From: Desulfosarcina sp. BuS5 | GTDB lineage: Bacteria > Desulfobacterota > Desulfobacteria > Desulfobacterales > BuS5 | Assembly: GCF_028752835.1 (NCBI RefSeq) | Contig: NZ_CP087952.1 | Location: forward strand, 1,035,041-1,099,040 | Length of the DNA stretch: 64,000 nt | Direction of reading: 5' to 3' | Shown here: piece after piece, positions 15,154-24,009 of the stretch | Layout of the letters: every line of letters starts with the position of its first letter | How positions within the stretch are numbered: position 1 is the stretch's first letter | Position numbers and translations under genes: made by a program | The notes under the pieces: generated by a model | The model's database searches: none | The model's input: only the letters and a program-made list of their open reading frames with translations | Told to the model about the DNA's origin: nothing

Positions 15154-16737
15154 ATGAAAAATTTTGGGAACAAGATGAAAAAGCTGCCAATCGGAATTTC
15201 AACATTCAGGGATATCATTGAAGAGGGATATGTTTACATCGACAAGACTTTTTTTGTTAAAAAACTTGTCGATAGTGGAAGATACTATTTTCTATCGCGT
15301 CCCCGCAGATTCGGCAAGAGCCTTTTCCTTGACACATTAAAATCTGCTTTTGAAGGAAAAAAGGAATTATTTAAGGGCTTGTACCTTGAAAATCATTGGG
15401 ACTGGGAAGCAGAGTATCCTGTAATAAAGATAAGCTTTGGCGCCGGTCTCCTGCGGAACAGGACCGAGCTTGATCAAACCTTTAAGGCAATGTTTTCAAG
15501 ATGGGAAGAAAAATTTGATATTAAATTAGCGGATCTTAATTATAAAGAGAATTTTAAAGAATTAATAGAAAAGCTGTATCATCGTTATAATCAGAAAGTA
15601 GTAATTTTAGTTGACGAATACGACAAGCCCATTCTTGATAATATCACAGATCAAAACAAAGCGGAAGAGATGCGGGAAAACCTGAAAAATTTTTATTCCG
15701 TGATTAAAGATTCAGATGCTTGTATTAAATTTGTATTTTTAACAGGAGTCTCAAAATTTTCAAAAGTAAGCCTCTTTAGCGGGCTCAATAACCTTGAAGA
15801 TATAACCCTTAATCGTGATTATTCAATTATTTGCGGTTATACTCAAAATGATCTTGAAAGGGAATTTGCAGACAGGTTGCAGCAGGCTGATTTAAATGAA
15901 ATAAAAAAGTGGTATAATGGTTACAACTGGCTTGGTGAATCGGTTTATAATCCTTTTGATATCCTTTTGTTTTTGTCTAATAATTGTGAATTCAGGAACT
16001 ACTGGTTTGAAACAGGCAGTCCTGCTTTTTTAATAAAACTTTTTAAAAAAAATAAGTATTTCATACCTGATCTTGAAAAAGTAGAAGTCTCGGAAAGTCT
16101 CCTGGGAAGTTTTGATGTCGATTTTATTGAGCTTGAAACACTTCTTTTTCAAGCCGGATATCTGACCATAAAAAAACAAAAACGGGTTGGGCCCAGGTTA
16201 AAATATGAACTTGAATATCCGAATATAGAGGTACAGTATTCTCTCAACGATTATATTCTTGATTATTTGATATCTGATCCGGTCGGCAAATCAAGGCACC
16301 AGGATGCGCTTTATTATTCCCTTGAAGCAGGTGATCCTGAAAGGCTGCATTCCGCTATGAAACTTTTGTTTGCAGCTATTCCGTATAATAACTTTTCCAA
16401 AAGCAGGATCCATGAATATGAGGGATATTATGCCTCGGTGATCTACAGCTATTTTGCCGCTCTTGGGATTGAACTGATAGCAGAGGATGTGACCAATAAA
16501 GGCAGGATCGATTTAACTTTAAAACTCGATGACAAGGTTTATATAATTGAATTCAAGGTAGCGGAAAATTCGGATGATGATAAGGAGAAGGACTTGCCTT
16601 TGCAACAGATAAAGAAAAAAGGGTACAGTGAAAAATATACAGACAAACAAAAATCAGTTTATCTGATAGGGATCACCTTTAGCAAAAAAGAGAGAAATGT
16701 CAGCTCCTTTGAATGGGAAATGGTGGAATTGAAATGA
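15154..16737 (+). CDS. AAA-ATPase-like / PD-(D/E)XK nuclease-domain protein
   Basis: This protein belongs to the large family with an N-terminal AAA-ATPase_like domain (PF09820) and a C-terminal PDDEXK_9 domain. It opens MKKLPIGISTFRDIIEEGYVY. It has a Walker A variant at SRPRRFGKSLFLDTL (about 48-62) and a Walker B-like VVILVDEYDKPI (about 148-159). Near the C-terminus is the nuclease-type signature GRIDLTL...YIIEFKVAE. The role of the family is unknown; transposon- or defence-related functions have been suggested. The start may be ATG 15154 or ATG 15175. The stop overlaps the start of the next gene by ATGA. Confidence 0.85.
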   Translation: MKNFGNKMKKLPIGISTFRDIIEEGYVYIDKTFFVKKLVDSGRYYFLSRPRRFGKSLFLDTLKSAFEGKKELFKGLYLENHWDWEAEYPVIKISFGAGLLRNRTELDQTFKAMFSRWEEKFDIKLADLNYKENFKELIEKLYHRYNQKVVILVDEYDKPILDNITDQNKAEEMRENLKNFYSVIKDSDACIKFVFLTGVSKFSKVSLFSGLNNLEDITLNRDYSIICGYTQNDLEREFADRLQQADLNEIKKWYNGYNWLGESVYNPFDILLFLSNNCEFRNYWFETGSPAFLIKLFKKNKYFIPDLEKVEVSESLLGSFDVDFIELETLLFQAGYLTIKKQKRVGPRLKYELEYPNIEVQYSLNDYILDYLISDPVGKSRHQDALYYSLEAGDPERLHSAMKLLFAAIPYNNFSKSRIHEYEGYYASVIYSYFAALGIELIAEDVTNKGRIDLTLKLDDKVYIIEFKVAENSDDDKEKDLPLQQIKKKGYSEKYTDKQKSVYLIGITFSKKERNVSSFEWEMVELK

Positions 16738-18641
16738 AAACATTCCTTGATTGTATGCCCTGTTTTTTATCCCAGACATTGCAGGTTGTCAGGATATCTA
16801 CCGATGATAAAAATATACATTTTCTGGCTTTGAAAAAGGTTATGGAGCAGCTCTCTTCCGTCTCTCTTACGGCCTCTCCGCCGGAGATTTCTCGTGAGGT
16901 TTATGAGGCTGTCAGAAAAATTACTTATGTTAACGATCCCTATAAAAAAGCAAAAATGGAGCAGAACAGACTGGCCCTGGCGTTAAGTTCCGAGCTTAAA
17001 AACATCATCAAGGAGTCTGACGATCCTCTTTATCTGGCCTTAAAACTTGCCATTGCCGGAAATATCATAGACCTTGGGATTAAAAAGAGGATTGATGATT
17101 TAAAGGGAGAAATTTTTAATACTATTAATATTCCCCTGTCCATAAACCATTACCCTGAATTCAAGAAAAAAATTTTGAAAGCTCAAACGCTTCTTTATCT
17201 TGGAGATAATGCCGGCGAAATTGTATTTGACAAGATTTTTATAGAAGAGATAAAGAAGATAAAAAATATAAAGGTGACATTTGTTGTCAGGGGCGCCCCG
17301 ATTATCAATGATGTAACCATGGCGGATGCGGATTTTGTTAAAATGGATGAGGTCGCGGAGGTTGTCTCCAATGGATTCGATGCGCCCGGAACAATTTTGC
17401 AAAGATGCGATCCGATAATTTCCGAATTGTTTTCCCGTGCTGATATGGTTATATCCAAGGGACAGGGCAACTATGAATCGCTCAGTGGTCAGGGTAAGGA
17501 GATATTTTTTCTCTTAAAGGCGAAGTGTCATGTTGTGGCGCGTGATATAGGGGTAAATGAAGGTGATGCAATCCTGATGGCGCCGTATATTGCCGCCCGG
17601 AGTTGCATATCCGTGACTGGTGATCCCCCGGCCATGGAAGAAAAAATTGTTTCAGCTTGCGGGCGCAGTCCCGGCAATACTTTTGAAGCGCCCTGGAATG
17701 ATGAATTCGGTCTTATAGAAAAGCTTTTGCAGCATATGCCAGGCATACCTGAGGCGGGCTCGATTATCAAAGTTCCGGCCGGGGATGACGCTGCTCTTTT
17801 GTCACAGATTAACCGGCCGGTTATAACTACGGACACACAAAAGGAGGGCGTACACTTCAGGTTAAGCTGGCAAACACCGGCCGAGATCGGGAGTAAGGCC
17901 GTTGAAATAACACTCAGCGATCTGGCCGCTTCATACGCAACACCGGTTGCTGTTTTTATCAATCTTGCGCTTCCCCGATATATCTCGGAAAGGATGGTTA
18001 TAGACTTATATCAAGGTGTCAAAAAAGCTCTTGAAAAGCATAACTGCGTTCTGGGAGGCGGCAACATTTCTGCTGCTGATGTTTTTTCCCTGGATTTGTT
18101 CGCAATCGGTGAAGCCCATGCAGAAATTTTTCCGGTCCGTTCAGGAGCAAAACCCGGCCAGGGATTGTTTGCAACCGGAATGCTGGGACTTGCGCGGGCC
18201 GGTCTTGAAGCGTTGATAAAAAAGGACGCCGGGTTTGAACCGCTTGTGGATAAGTTTAAATTTCCAGTTGCCAGGTTTGATGCCGCGGCAATTTTGTTAA
18301 AAAACGGGGTCAGGACAGTAATCGATATCAGTGACGGACTGGCCGGAGATGCGCTGCATATTGCAAGAGCATCGAATATTTGTATAGAATTAGATGTGTC
18401 GGCAGTCGAGTTTGATGATCTGTTGCTATCTTTTTGTAAAAAATACAGCCTTGATCCAGTAGAGATTTTTATTTCAGGCGGCGAAGACTATGAGCTGCTA
18501 TTTACTTGCACGGATGAAATCTTTGCAACAATAAAAAATGATATTCCTTCCGCTATAATGGTGGGCCGATGTTTTCCCTTTGCGGGCAGGCATCTGGGTA
18601 ATCTTCCGCCTGGGGTATCCTCTTTTCAGCATGGCTTATAG
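16734..18641 (+). CDS. thiL: Fusion of DUF89 phosphatase and thiamine-monophosphate kinase
   Basis: One uninterrupted 635-aa frame carries two enzymes. Residues 1-285 are a DUF89 (damage-control phosphatase) domain with an N-terminal CMPC pair, the metal-site loop YLGDNAGEIVFDK (about 155-167) and KGQGNYESL (about 242-250). Residues about 320-630 are ThiL, which phosphorylates thiamine monophosphate to the pyrophosphate. It has GDDAALL, TDTQKEGVHFR, DISDGLAGD and SGGEDYELLFT. The start at 16734 is chosen because it gives an ATGA overlap with the upstream gene and the typical MKTFLDCMPC start. thiD follows, supporting a thiamine role. The natural substrate of the DUF89 half is unknown. Confidence 0.9.
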   Translation: MKTFLDCMPCFLSQTLQVVRISTDDKNIHFLALKKVMEQLSSVSLTASPPEISREVYEAVRKITYVNDPYKKAKMEQNRLALALSSELKNIIKESDDPLYLALKLAIAGNIIDLGIKKRIDDLKGEIFNTINIPLSINHYPEFKKKILKAQTLLYLGDNAGEIVFDKIFIEEIKKIKNIKVTFVVRGAPIINDVTMADADFVKMDEVAEVVSNGFDAPGTILQRCDPIISELFSRADMVISKGQGNYESLSGQGKEIFFLLKAKCHVVARDIGVNEGDAILMAPYIAARSCISVTGDPPAMEEKIVSACGRSPGNTFEAPWNDEFGLIEKLLQHMPGIPEAGSIIKVPAGDDAALLSQINRPVITTDTQKEGVHFRLSWQTPAEIGSKAVEITLSDLAASYATPVAVFINLALPRYISERMVIDLYQGVKKALEKHNCVLGGGNISAADVFSLDLFAIGEAHAEIFPVRSGAKPGQGLFATGMLGLARAGLEALIKKDAGFEPLVDKFKFPVARFDAAAILLKNGVRTVIDISDGLAGDALHIARASNICIELDVSAVEFDDLLLSFCKKYSLDPVEIFISGGEDYELLFTCTDEIFATIKNDIPSAIMVGRCFPFAGRHLGNLPPGVSSFQHGL

Positions 18642-18742
18642 ACTTTAAGATAAAGATTTTGGGTGCGTTATCGGTCGTCGGAGTATTATAATACGCCTTC
18701 CTCCCTCTGGCCTTCCCAAAATCATTATCTTAAAGTCTATAG
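18637..18742. repeat. Palindromic repeat family 1, copy A
   Basis: Arms TATAGACTTTAAGATAA and TTATCTTAAAGTCTATA, extended by GATTTTGGG and CCCAAAATC, are nearly perfectly complementary over about 27 bp. The core contains TGCGTTATCGGTCGTCG and CTCCCTCTGGCCTT, shared with copies at 19579, 53699, 59089 and (half) 45579. The left arm overlaps the TAG stop codon of the thiL fusion. It could act as a transcription terminator or mRNA 3'-end stabiliser. Confidence 0.8.
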
Positions 18743-18763
18743 TCTTTTAGGAATTTATTTATT

Positions 18764-19582
18764 ATGCGTACGGCATTGACTATTGCAGGTTCCGATCCTT
18801 CAGGCGGCGCAGGCATACAGGCGGACATAAAGACTTTTCAGGCTCATGGTATCTTCGGGATGAGTGTTATAACCGCTGTTACCGTACAGAATACCCGAAA
18901 GGTCTATAACGTGCAGGAGCTGGAGCCGGAAATTGTTGCCGGGCAGATTCTTTGTCTGTTTGACGACATTGAGATTCACGCGGTGAAGATAGGAATGGTT
19001 TCCAGTATCAGACTTATAGCAGTAATTGCGGATACATTAAAGAAAGTTGATCTGCCGTATGTTATACTGGATCCTGTCATGATTTCAAAAAGCGGATACA
19101 GGCTGCTTAAAGAGGATGCCTGTGAAGCGCTTGTGAAGACCCTTTTCCCTGTTGCCGATGTGGTTACTCCTAATATTCATGAGGCTGAAGCTATTACCGG
19201 AAAAAAAATTGAGTCTGTAGCTGACATGAAAGAAACAGCCGGTGAATTATTGCTCCTTGGATCAAAAAAGGTGGTTGTAAAAGGGGGGCATTTAAAAGGG
19301 AAGGTCTCAGTCGATGTGGCGTATGACGGTGTAACATACCGGGAATATCAAAGTGACCGCATAGAAACAAAGAATACCCATGGCACAGGATGCACATTTT
19401 CGTCCGCAATTGCGGCAAATATGGCTGCCGGCAATGATTTTTTTCAATCTGTAGCTAATGCAAAAGAATATATTACCGGGGCAATTCTTCACTCGCTTTC
19501 CATAGGAAAAGGGCACGGCCCTCCTAATCATTTTTTTAATATGCCATTCAGTTTACAAACAGAAGCAACAGTCAATCTATAG
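18764..19582 (+). CDS. thiD: Hydroxymethylpyrimidine/phosphomethylpyrimidine kinase
   Basis: This is a ribokinase-fold enzyme that phosphorylates HMP and HMP-P to HMP-PP for thiamine synthesis. Typical motifs are the start ALTIAGSDPSGGAGIQADIK, then KIGMVSS, LDPVMISKSGYRLL, VTPNIHEAEAITG, KGGHLKG, and the anion-hole/catalytic NTHGTGCTFSSAIAA near residue 205. Length 272 aa is normal. It follows the thiL fusion with the palindromic repeat between them, so the two could be co-transcribed with the hairpin modulating read-through. Confidence 0.95.
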   Translation: MRTALTIAGSDPSGGAGIQADIKTFQAHGIFGMSVITAVTVQNTRKVYNVQELEPEIVAGQILCLFDDIEIHAVKIGMVSSIRLIAVIADTLKKVDLPYVILDPVMISKSGYRLLKEDACEALVKTLFPVADVVTPNIHEAEAITGKKIESVADMKETAGELLLLGSKKVVVKGGHLKGKVSVDVAYDGVTYREYQSDRIETKNTHGTGCTFSSAIAANMAAGNDFFQSVANAKEYITGAILHSLSIGKGHGPPNHFFNMPFSLQTEATVNL

Positions 19583-19706
19583 ATTGTCACATAAATAATT
19601 TCACTGCGTTATCGGTCGTCGCAGTAGGGGTTCAAGATTTTGAACCCCTACTCCCTCCGGCCTTGTGCCAAATTTTAAAATCAGGTAATTATCTGACGGT
19701 CTATAT
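19579..19706. repeat. Palindromic repeat family 1, copy B
   Basis: The repeat starts CTATAGATTGTCACATAA, overlapping the TAG stop of thiD. It carries the core TGCGTTATCGGTCGTCG and CTCCCTCCGGCCTTGTG and ends GACGGTCTATATC. Its inner loop holds a separate perfect hairpin, TAGGGGTTCAAGA/TTTTGAACCCCTA, which also occurs alone near 48288. The arms are less well paired than in copies A and C. Confidence 0.75.
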
Positions 19707-19823
19707 CTAAGGTAAGCTTATCCGCACTTGATACTGGTGTTCTCGCTCACGAAATGGGGCATTATATTATCTGCACATATTCTCAGAAATTTACAAACTG
19801 AATAACTGTTTGATATTGTTAAC

Positions 19824-19923
19824 TTTGGTGGATTCGTCGCTATGCTCCTTAATCCACCCTACAATTTTATATAAAAAAGCTGGTAGTTTGTAGGGTGGAT
19901 TAAGCGAAGCGAATCCACCAAAA
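19824..19923. repeat. 100-bp palindrome TTTGGTGGATT...AATCCACCAAA
   Basis: TTTGGTGGATTCGTCGCTAT and its near complement close a palindrome; the right arm reads TTGTAGGGTGGATTAAGCG and AAGCGAATCCACCAAA. Sequences of this type (TAGGGTGGATTAAGCG) are a common dispersed repeat in many bacteria. It lies in the long region upstream of mraZ. Confidence 0.7.
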
Positions 19924-20499
19924 AGTATTGAAAAACATTGATTGTTAATCAATTTTTTTACCATAACTATCAGATAGTTATAATGAGGTAAAATGAGTTT
20001 GTAAATTTCTGATTCTTTGATCCCTCCTCCTGCGAATGCGCAGGAAATTTTATGTCAGTACCTTGATAAATATATTCAGGCTAAAGAGTATCCCGGGTTG
20101 GTGTTTCCAGGATAGCAGGGTTTCCAAAAAAATCTGTAGATTATCCTGACATCCTGCTGTCATGACCAGCTATCCTCCATATGATCTTCGACATTAAAAC
20201 CTGTCAATAATCTCCACAAAACTCCACTAATTGTTGAAAAAAAAATTTATGGAACATTTTTTTGCTTATATATCCTATATTATTAGAATTATTTGTTCAA
20301 AATTACAAAATCCCACTTATTTGGATGAATTTTTTTACGCTTCTGTGAATAATATTTAATTAAAGCAAGACGTTAGCATGTTATCGATTTTAATGTAAGA
20401 AATGGCAATTATATTAGATAACATGTTGGAATATTTGATACTCCCAAGTATGAATGCCAGTTTAGGTTTTTATAAAGAATCAATTTTAAATTTTTTTTA
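19924..20499. other. AT-rich non-coding region upstream of the dcw cluster
   Basis: No frame longer than a few dozen codons with an RBS was seen on either strand. The last 250 bp become strongly AT-rich, as expected upstream of a major promoter. No tRNA-like cloverleaf was recognised. Confidence 0.5.
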
Positions 20500-20572
20500 T
20501 TGACACAGGCTTTATTTTATATGTAATCGATATAAAATTGTAAGTATAGTGGTTTTTAGTGGAGCTTTTGGG
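20500..20572 (+). promoter_or_regulatory. Candidate dcw promoter and MraZ boxes
   Basis: TTGACA (20500-20505) and TGTAAT (20522-20527) are spaced by 16 bp and fit a sigma-70 promoter. Downstream, TGG repeats occur at 20550, 20560 and 20569 (GTGGTTTTTAGTGGAGCTTT then TGGG), about 10 bp apart. MraZ represses its own promoter by binding tandem GTGG/TGGG boxes spaced by one helical turn, so these are likely its operator. The repeat ends 8 bp before the mraZ ATG. Confidence 0.65.
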
Positions 20573-20579
20573 ATGTTCT

Positions 20580-21026
20580 ATGTTTCGCGGTAGTTCCTTT
20601 CATACAATCGATGCCAAAGGCCGGATTATTGTTCCGGTCAGATTCCGCAGCCTCATCCAGGCCGGCGGAGGTAACGGTGTTATGGTGTCCAAGCTGGATA
20701 ACGGCCTTGTGGCATATCCATTTGATGAATGGAGCAGGATAGAAAATAGTATAATGTCAGCGCCTCAAAAGGATGAATTGATGCGCAGATTCATAAGGGT
20801 TTTTATAGGCTCGGCTGCTGAATGTTTTAGCGACAAACAGGAGCGTATCCTGATTCCGCCGCCTTTACGACATTATGCCGGATTGGAGAAGGAAATTGTG
20901 CTTGTAGGCGTGCTTACACATTTTGAGATCAGATCCAGGGAAAACTGGGATAAAGAAAATGCGCAGCAGGAAGATGATATGACGCAAGCGGAGGTGGGAG
21001 CTGAAATCGCGAAATTGCTCCTCTGA
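20580..21026 (+). CDS. mraZ: Transcriptional regulator MraZ
   Basis: This is a two-copy AbrB-like (SpoVT-AbrB) DNA-binding protein that heads the dcw operon. It starts MFRGSSFHTIDAKGRIIVP. The second half repeats the fold with SDKQERILIPPPLRHYAGL, each half carrying the DxxGR-type signature (DAKGR, DKQER). The start at ATG 20580 gives the family's canonical N-terminus. A GTG 21 bp upstream is in frame but lies within the putative operator. It is followed after 4 bp by rsmH. Confidence 0.93.
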   Translation: MFRGSSFHTIDAKGRIIVPVRFRSLIQAGGGNGVMVSKLDNGLVAYPFDEWSRIENSIMSAPQKDELMRRFIRVFIGSAAECFSDKQERILIPPPLRHYAGLEKEIVLVGVLTHFEIRSRENWDKENAQQEDDMTQAEVGAEIAKLLL

Positions 21027-21030
21027 TCCT

Positions 21031-21969
21031 TTGTCATATCATCATATTTCAGTTATGCCGGTTGAGGTTCTATATTATCTTGACTGCAAGCCGGGAAAAA
21101 TTTTTGTGGATTGTACTCTTGGCGGTTCCGGCCATGCTGCGGCAATTTTGAATAAAATAACTCCTTATGGACTTTTGATCGGAATAGATCAGGATATAGA
21201 TGCCATAGAGAATGCGAAAAATATCTTAAAAGGATTTGAATCTAACATCCGGCTTTTTAATGATAATTTTATTAATTTACCTTCAATTCTTTCACAATTG
21301 AATCTTTCCTCAGTTGACGGGATTCTTCTGGATCTGGGCATTTCACTTCACCAACTTAAAGCAAGCGGCAGGGGTTTCAGTTTTAATAAAGATGAACCAC
21401 TTGATATGCGAATGGATATCAGGTCGAATACCACTGCTGAAGAATTGGTTAATGGATGTGAAGAAAAACAGCTTGCCAGGATTTTTCGAGAATATGGCGA
21501 TGAGCATTGGTCGCATTATATAGCAAGAAGAATAGTAAAGGAGAGAAATCAGGGCGTCATTAGAACAAGCAAACGATTAGCAGATATCGTGAAAAGTGCG
21601 ATTCCTAAAAAGAATTTGTTCAAATACAAGATCCACCCCGCCACCCGTGTGTTTATGGCTTTGAGAATTGCTGTTAATCGTGAACTTGAGCGGCTTGAAT
21701 TGTTTATGAATAATGTTCCTGGGATATTAAATCCTAAAGGCAGGATTTGTATTTTATCCTTTCATTCTCATGAAGACCGGATTGTTAAAAAGAGTTTTAA
21801 GGCTATGGGGAAAGGATGTATTTGTCCGCCTGATTTCCCCCAATGTGTTTGTAACCGGAAAAAGTTAATGCGAACCCTGACAAAAAAAATTGTGCGGCCG
21901 TCCGGGAGTGAGGTTGCCGTGAATCCCATGGCAAGCAGCGCCAAACTTAGAGCCGCAGAAAAAATATAA
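21031..21969 (+). CDS. rsmH: 16S rRNA (cytosine1402-N4)-methyltransferase
   Basis: RsmH (MraW) uses S-adenosylmethionine to methylate C1402 of 16S rRNA. Visible signatures are the start YHHISVMPVEVLYYL, the SAM-binding FVDCTLGGSGHA, DGILLDLGISLHQL, GRGFSFNKDEPLDMRMD, THPATRVFMALRIAVN-like (here HPATRVFMALRIAVN) and ILSFHSHEDRIVK. The frame starts with TTG at 21031. The next ATG would remove the conserved HISV segment. Length 312 aa is standard. It belongs to the mraZ-rsmH-ftsL-ftsI unit. Confidence 0.95.
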   Translation: MSYHHISVMPVEVLYYLDCKPGKIFVDCTLGGSGHAAAILNKITPYGLLIGIDQDIDAIENAKNILKGFESNIRLFNDNFINLPSILSQLNLSSVDGILLDLGISLHQLKASGRGFSFNKDEPLDMRMDIRSNTTAEELVNGCEEKQLARIFREYGDEHWSHYIARRIVKERNQGVIRTSKRLADIVKSAIPKKNLFKYKIHPATRVFMALRIAVNRELERLELFMNNVPGILNPKGRICILSFHSHEDRIVKKSFKAMGKGCICPPDFPQCVCNRKKLMRTLTKKIVRPSGSEVAVNPMASSAKLRAAEKI

Positions 21970-21985
21970 AACCATAAATTTTTTC

Positions 21986-22288
21986 ATGAAAAAGAAAGAT
22001 AAAAAGAAAAAGGATTCTGCGCGAGAGAGGCGAAGCGGGATATATTTAATGTTGCTGGGTGTTTTTATACTGGAATTTTTTTTCTTTGCATGGTGCCGTG
22101 TTCAGTATGTTGAAACAGGGTATGATATTTCCAAAGAGACAGCAAAGCATAAAAAACTTTTATCATTGCAGCGTAATTTCAAGATTGAACTTGCGAGACT
22201 TAAATCTCCTGAACGATTATCGCAAATTGCAAGGAGCCGGTTGGGGCTTGTAGCGCCAAAAACCGGACAGACAATCATTATTCCATGA
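21986..22288 (+). CDS. ftsL: Cell division protein FtsL
   Basis: A 100-aa bitopic protein: a lysine-rich cytoplasmic tail (residues 1-17), one membrane segment at about 19-38 (IYLMLLGVFILEFFFFAW), then a periplasmic coiled coil. The end reads LSQIARSRLGLVAPKTGQTI, the usual FtsL ending. FtsL forms a complex with FtsB and FtsQ at the septum and activates FtsWI. Sequence conservation is weak in this family, so position between rsmH and ftsI is a major part of the evidence. The stop overlaps the ftsI start (ATGA). Confidence 0.9.
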   Translation: MKKKDKKKKDSARERRSGIYLMLLGVFILEFFFFAWCRVQYVETGYDISKETAKHKKLLSLQRNFKIELARLKSPERLSQIARSRLGLVAPKTGQTIIIP

Positions 22289-24009
22289 AAACTGAATATA
22301 GAAAACATATTAGATTACGTACAGGTCTGGTGGGATTTATCCTTAGTCTCTGTTTTGTTGCTATCGGAGGTCGGGCCGTATACCTGCAGGTTTTATGTGA
22401 TTCCTGGCTTTCCAAAAAGGCTGCCAATCAATATGAAAGGCCTTTTAGATCGGTGGGAAACAGGGGTACTATTTACGATGCAAAGCATGAGGAAATGGCT
22501 GTAAGCATCTCTGTCACTTCGATAGCTGCATATCCCGGTCAGATTGATAATATTGATACTGCTGCGGTAAAGCTTGCCAGGATATTAAGGGTAGGTAAAA
22601 CAACTTTAAGGAAAAAATTTTCCTCAAAAAGTAAATTTATATGGATCAAACGTCAGGTAACACCAGGGGAAGAACAGAAGGTAAAAGAGCTTAAACTTAA
22701 AGGGATCGATTTTATCCCTGAGCAGAACAGATTTTATCCCAGTAAAACCCTTGCAGCACAGTTGCTTGGTTTTTCAGGCATAGATGGTCACGGACTGGAA
22801 GGGATCGAGTTTTATTATGATAAATACCTTAAAGGTAACGACGATCGGTTTACCGTTTTCAGGGATGCTTTAGGATATGCTTTTGCCGGGGAAAAGGTTA
22901 CCGATGATTATAACGGGAAGAATCTGATTCTGACAATCGACAGGACAATACAGTATATAACGGAAAGAGCGCTTGAAGAGGCTGTTAATGAATTTCAGGC
23001 AGGATCCGGTATTGCCATAGTAATGGTTCCAAAAACAGGGGCAATTCTGTCCCTTGCACATTTTCCTTTTTTTAACCCGAATGCATTTAATAAATTCGAC
23101 AGGGAAAAATGGAGAAACAGGGCCATCACGGACCCGTTCGAACCCGGTTCCACAATGAAGATTTTCACTGCTGCGGCAGCAATAGAATCAAGCAAATGTA
23201 CTACACGTTCAATCTTTTTCTGTGAAAATGGAAAATATAAAATAGGTAAAAACATTATACACGATACTCACCCCCACGGGTGGCTCTCTTTACAGAATAT
23301 AATAAAGTATTCAAGTAATATTGGAGCTGTTAAAGTAAGTGAAATGATTGGTCCGGAGATTATGTACAATAATTTGCACAAATTCGGTTTTGGAGAGAAT
23401 ACGGGCATAGATTGCCCTGGAGAGACAGCCGGAAGCCTTCTTAACTATAAAAGTTGGGCCAAAATCGATGCCGGTGCTATCTCTTTTGGGCAGGGTATTT
23501 CAGCTTCGGCCATCCAACTGATCAGCGCAGCATCTGCAATCGCCAATAATGGAATACTGATGAAACCGTATTTAGTACAAGCTATTACGGACCATAACGG
23601 AAGGTTAATAAAGAGTATCAAGCCAAAAGAGAAAAGAAGGGTTGTTTCAGCGAGAACAGCCCAAACTGTAATAAAAATGATGAAATCGGTTGTCAGCGAA
23701 AAAGGAACCGGAACAAATGCAGCTATTGATGGCTATTCGGTTTGCGGCAAAACCGGGACCGCGCAAAAGATTGGTTACTCTGGAAAATATGCCAAGGGAA
23801 AATATACGGCATCGTTTATAGGTTTTATACCTGCGGAGAAACCCAAGGCGGTTATTCTTGTAATTATAGATGAACCTCATGTCAATCATTACGGCGGCAT
23901 TGTTGCAGCTCCGGTCTTTAGAAAAATTGCCTTGAAGACTCTTGATTATATGAATATGTCACAGGGACGGGTGGCGGGTGTCGAGGCGTCAGGTGGCAGG
24001 GATAGATAG
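22285..24009 (+). CDS. ftsI: Septal peptidoglycan transpeptidase FtsI (PBP3)
   Basis: A class B penicillin-binding protein that cross-links septal peptidoglycan. It has one N-terminal membrane helix (about 13-36), a pedestal domain with RG(T/D)IYD (NRGTIYDAKHEEMA), and the transpeptidase motifs: S289 in PGSTMK, SSN at 343-345 and KTGT at 489-492. Length 574 aa is usual. No C-terminal PASTA domain is evident. It starts within the ftsL stop codon and ends just before murE. Confidence 0.95.
   Translation: MKTEYRKHIRLRTGLVGFILSLCFVAIGGRAVYLQVLCDSWLSKKAANQYERPFRSVGNRGTIYDAKHEEMAVSISVTSIAAYPGQIDNIDTAAVKLARILRVGKTTLRKKFSSKSKFIWIKRQVTPGEEQKVKELKLKGIDFIPEQNRFYPSKTLAAQLLGFSGIDGHGLEGIEFYYDKYLKGNDDRFTVFRDALGYAFAGEKVTDDYNGKNLILTIDRTIQYITERALEEAVNEFQAGSGIAIVMVPKTGAILSLAHFPFFNPNAFNKFDREKWRNRAITDPFEPGSTMKIFTAAAAIESSKCTTRSIFFCENGKYKIGKNIIHDTHPHGWLSLQNIIKYSSNIGAVKVSEMIGPEIMYNNLHKFGFGENTGIDCPGETAGSLLNYKSWAKIDAGAISFGQGISASAIQLISAASAIANNGILMKPYLVQAITDHNGRLIKSIKPKEKRRVVSARTAQTVIKMMKSVVSEKGTGTNAAIDGYSVCGKTGTAQKIGYSGKYAKGKYTASFIGFIPAEKPKAVILVIIDEPHVNHYGGIVAAPVFRKIALKTLDYMNMSQGRVAGVEASGGRDR

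Noticed and set aside
17528-17962. 144-aa minus-strand frame within the DUF89-ThiL gene
   Set aside because: It lies wholly inside a gene with clear motifs and has the composition of an antisense shadow.
18637-19706. Possible TPP riboswitch near the thiamine genes
   Set aside because: The conserved THI-box (CUGAGA and the ACCUGAUCUGG-type element) is absent. The structures here are the family 1 palindromes.
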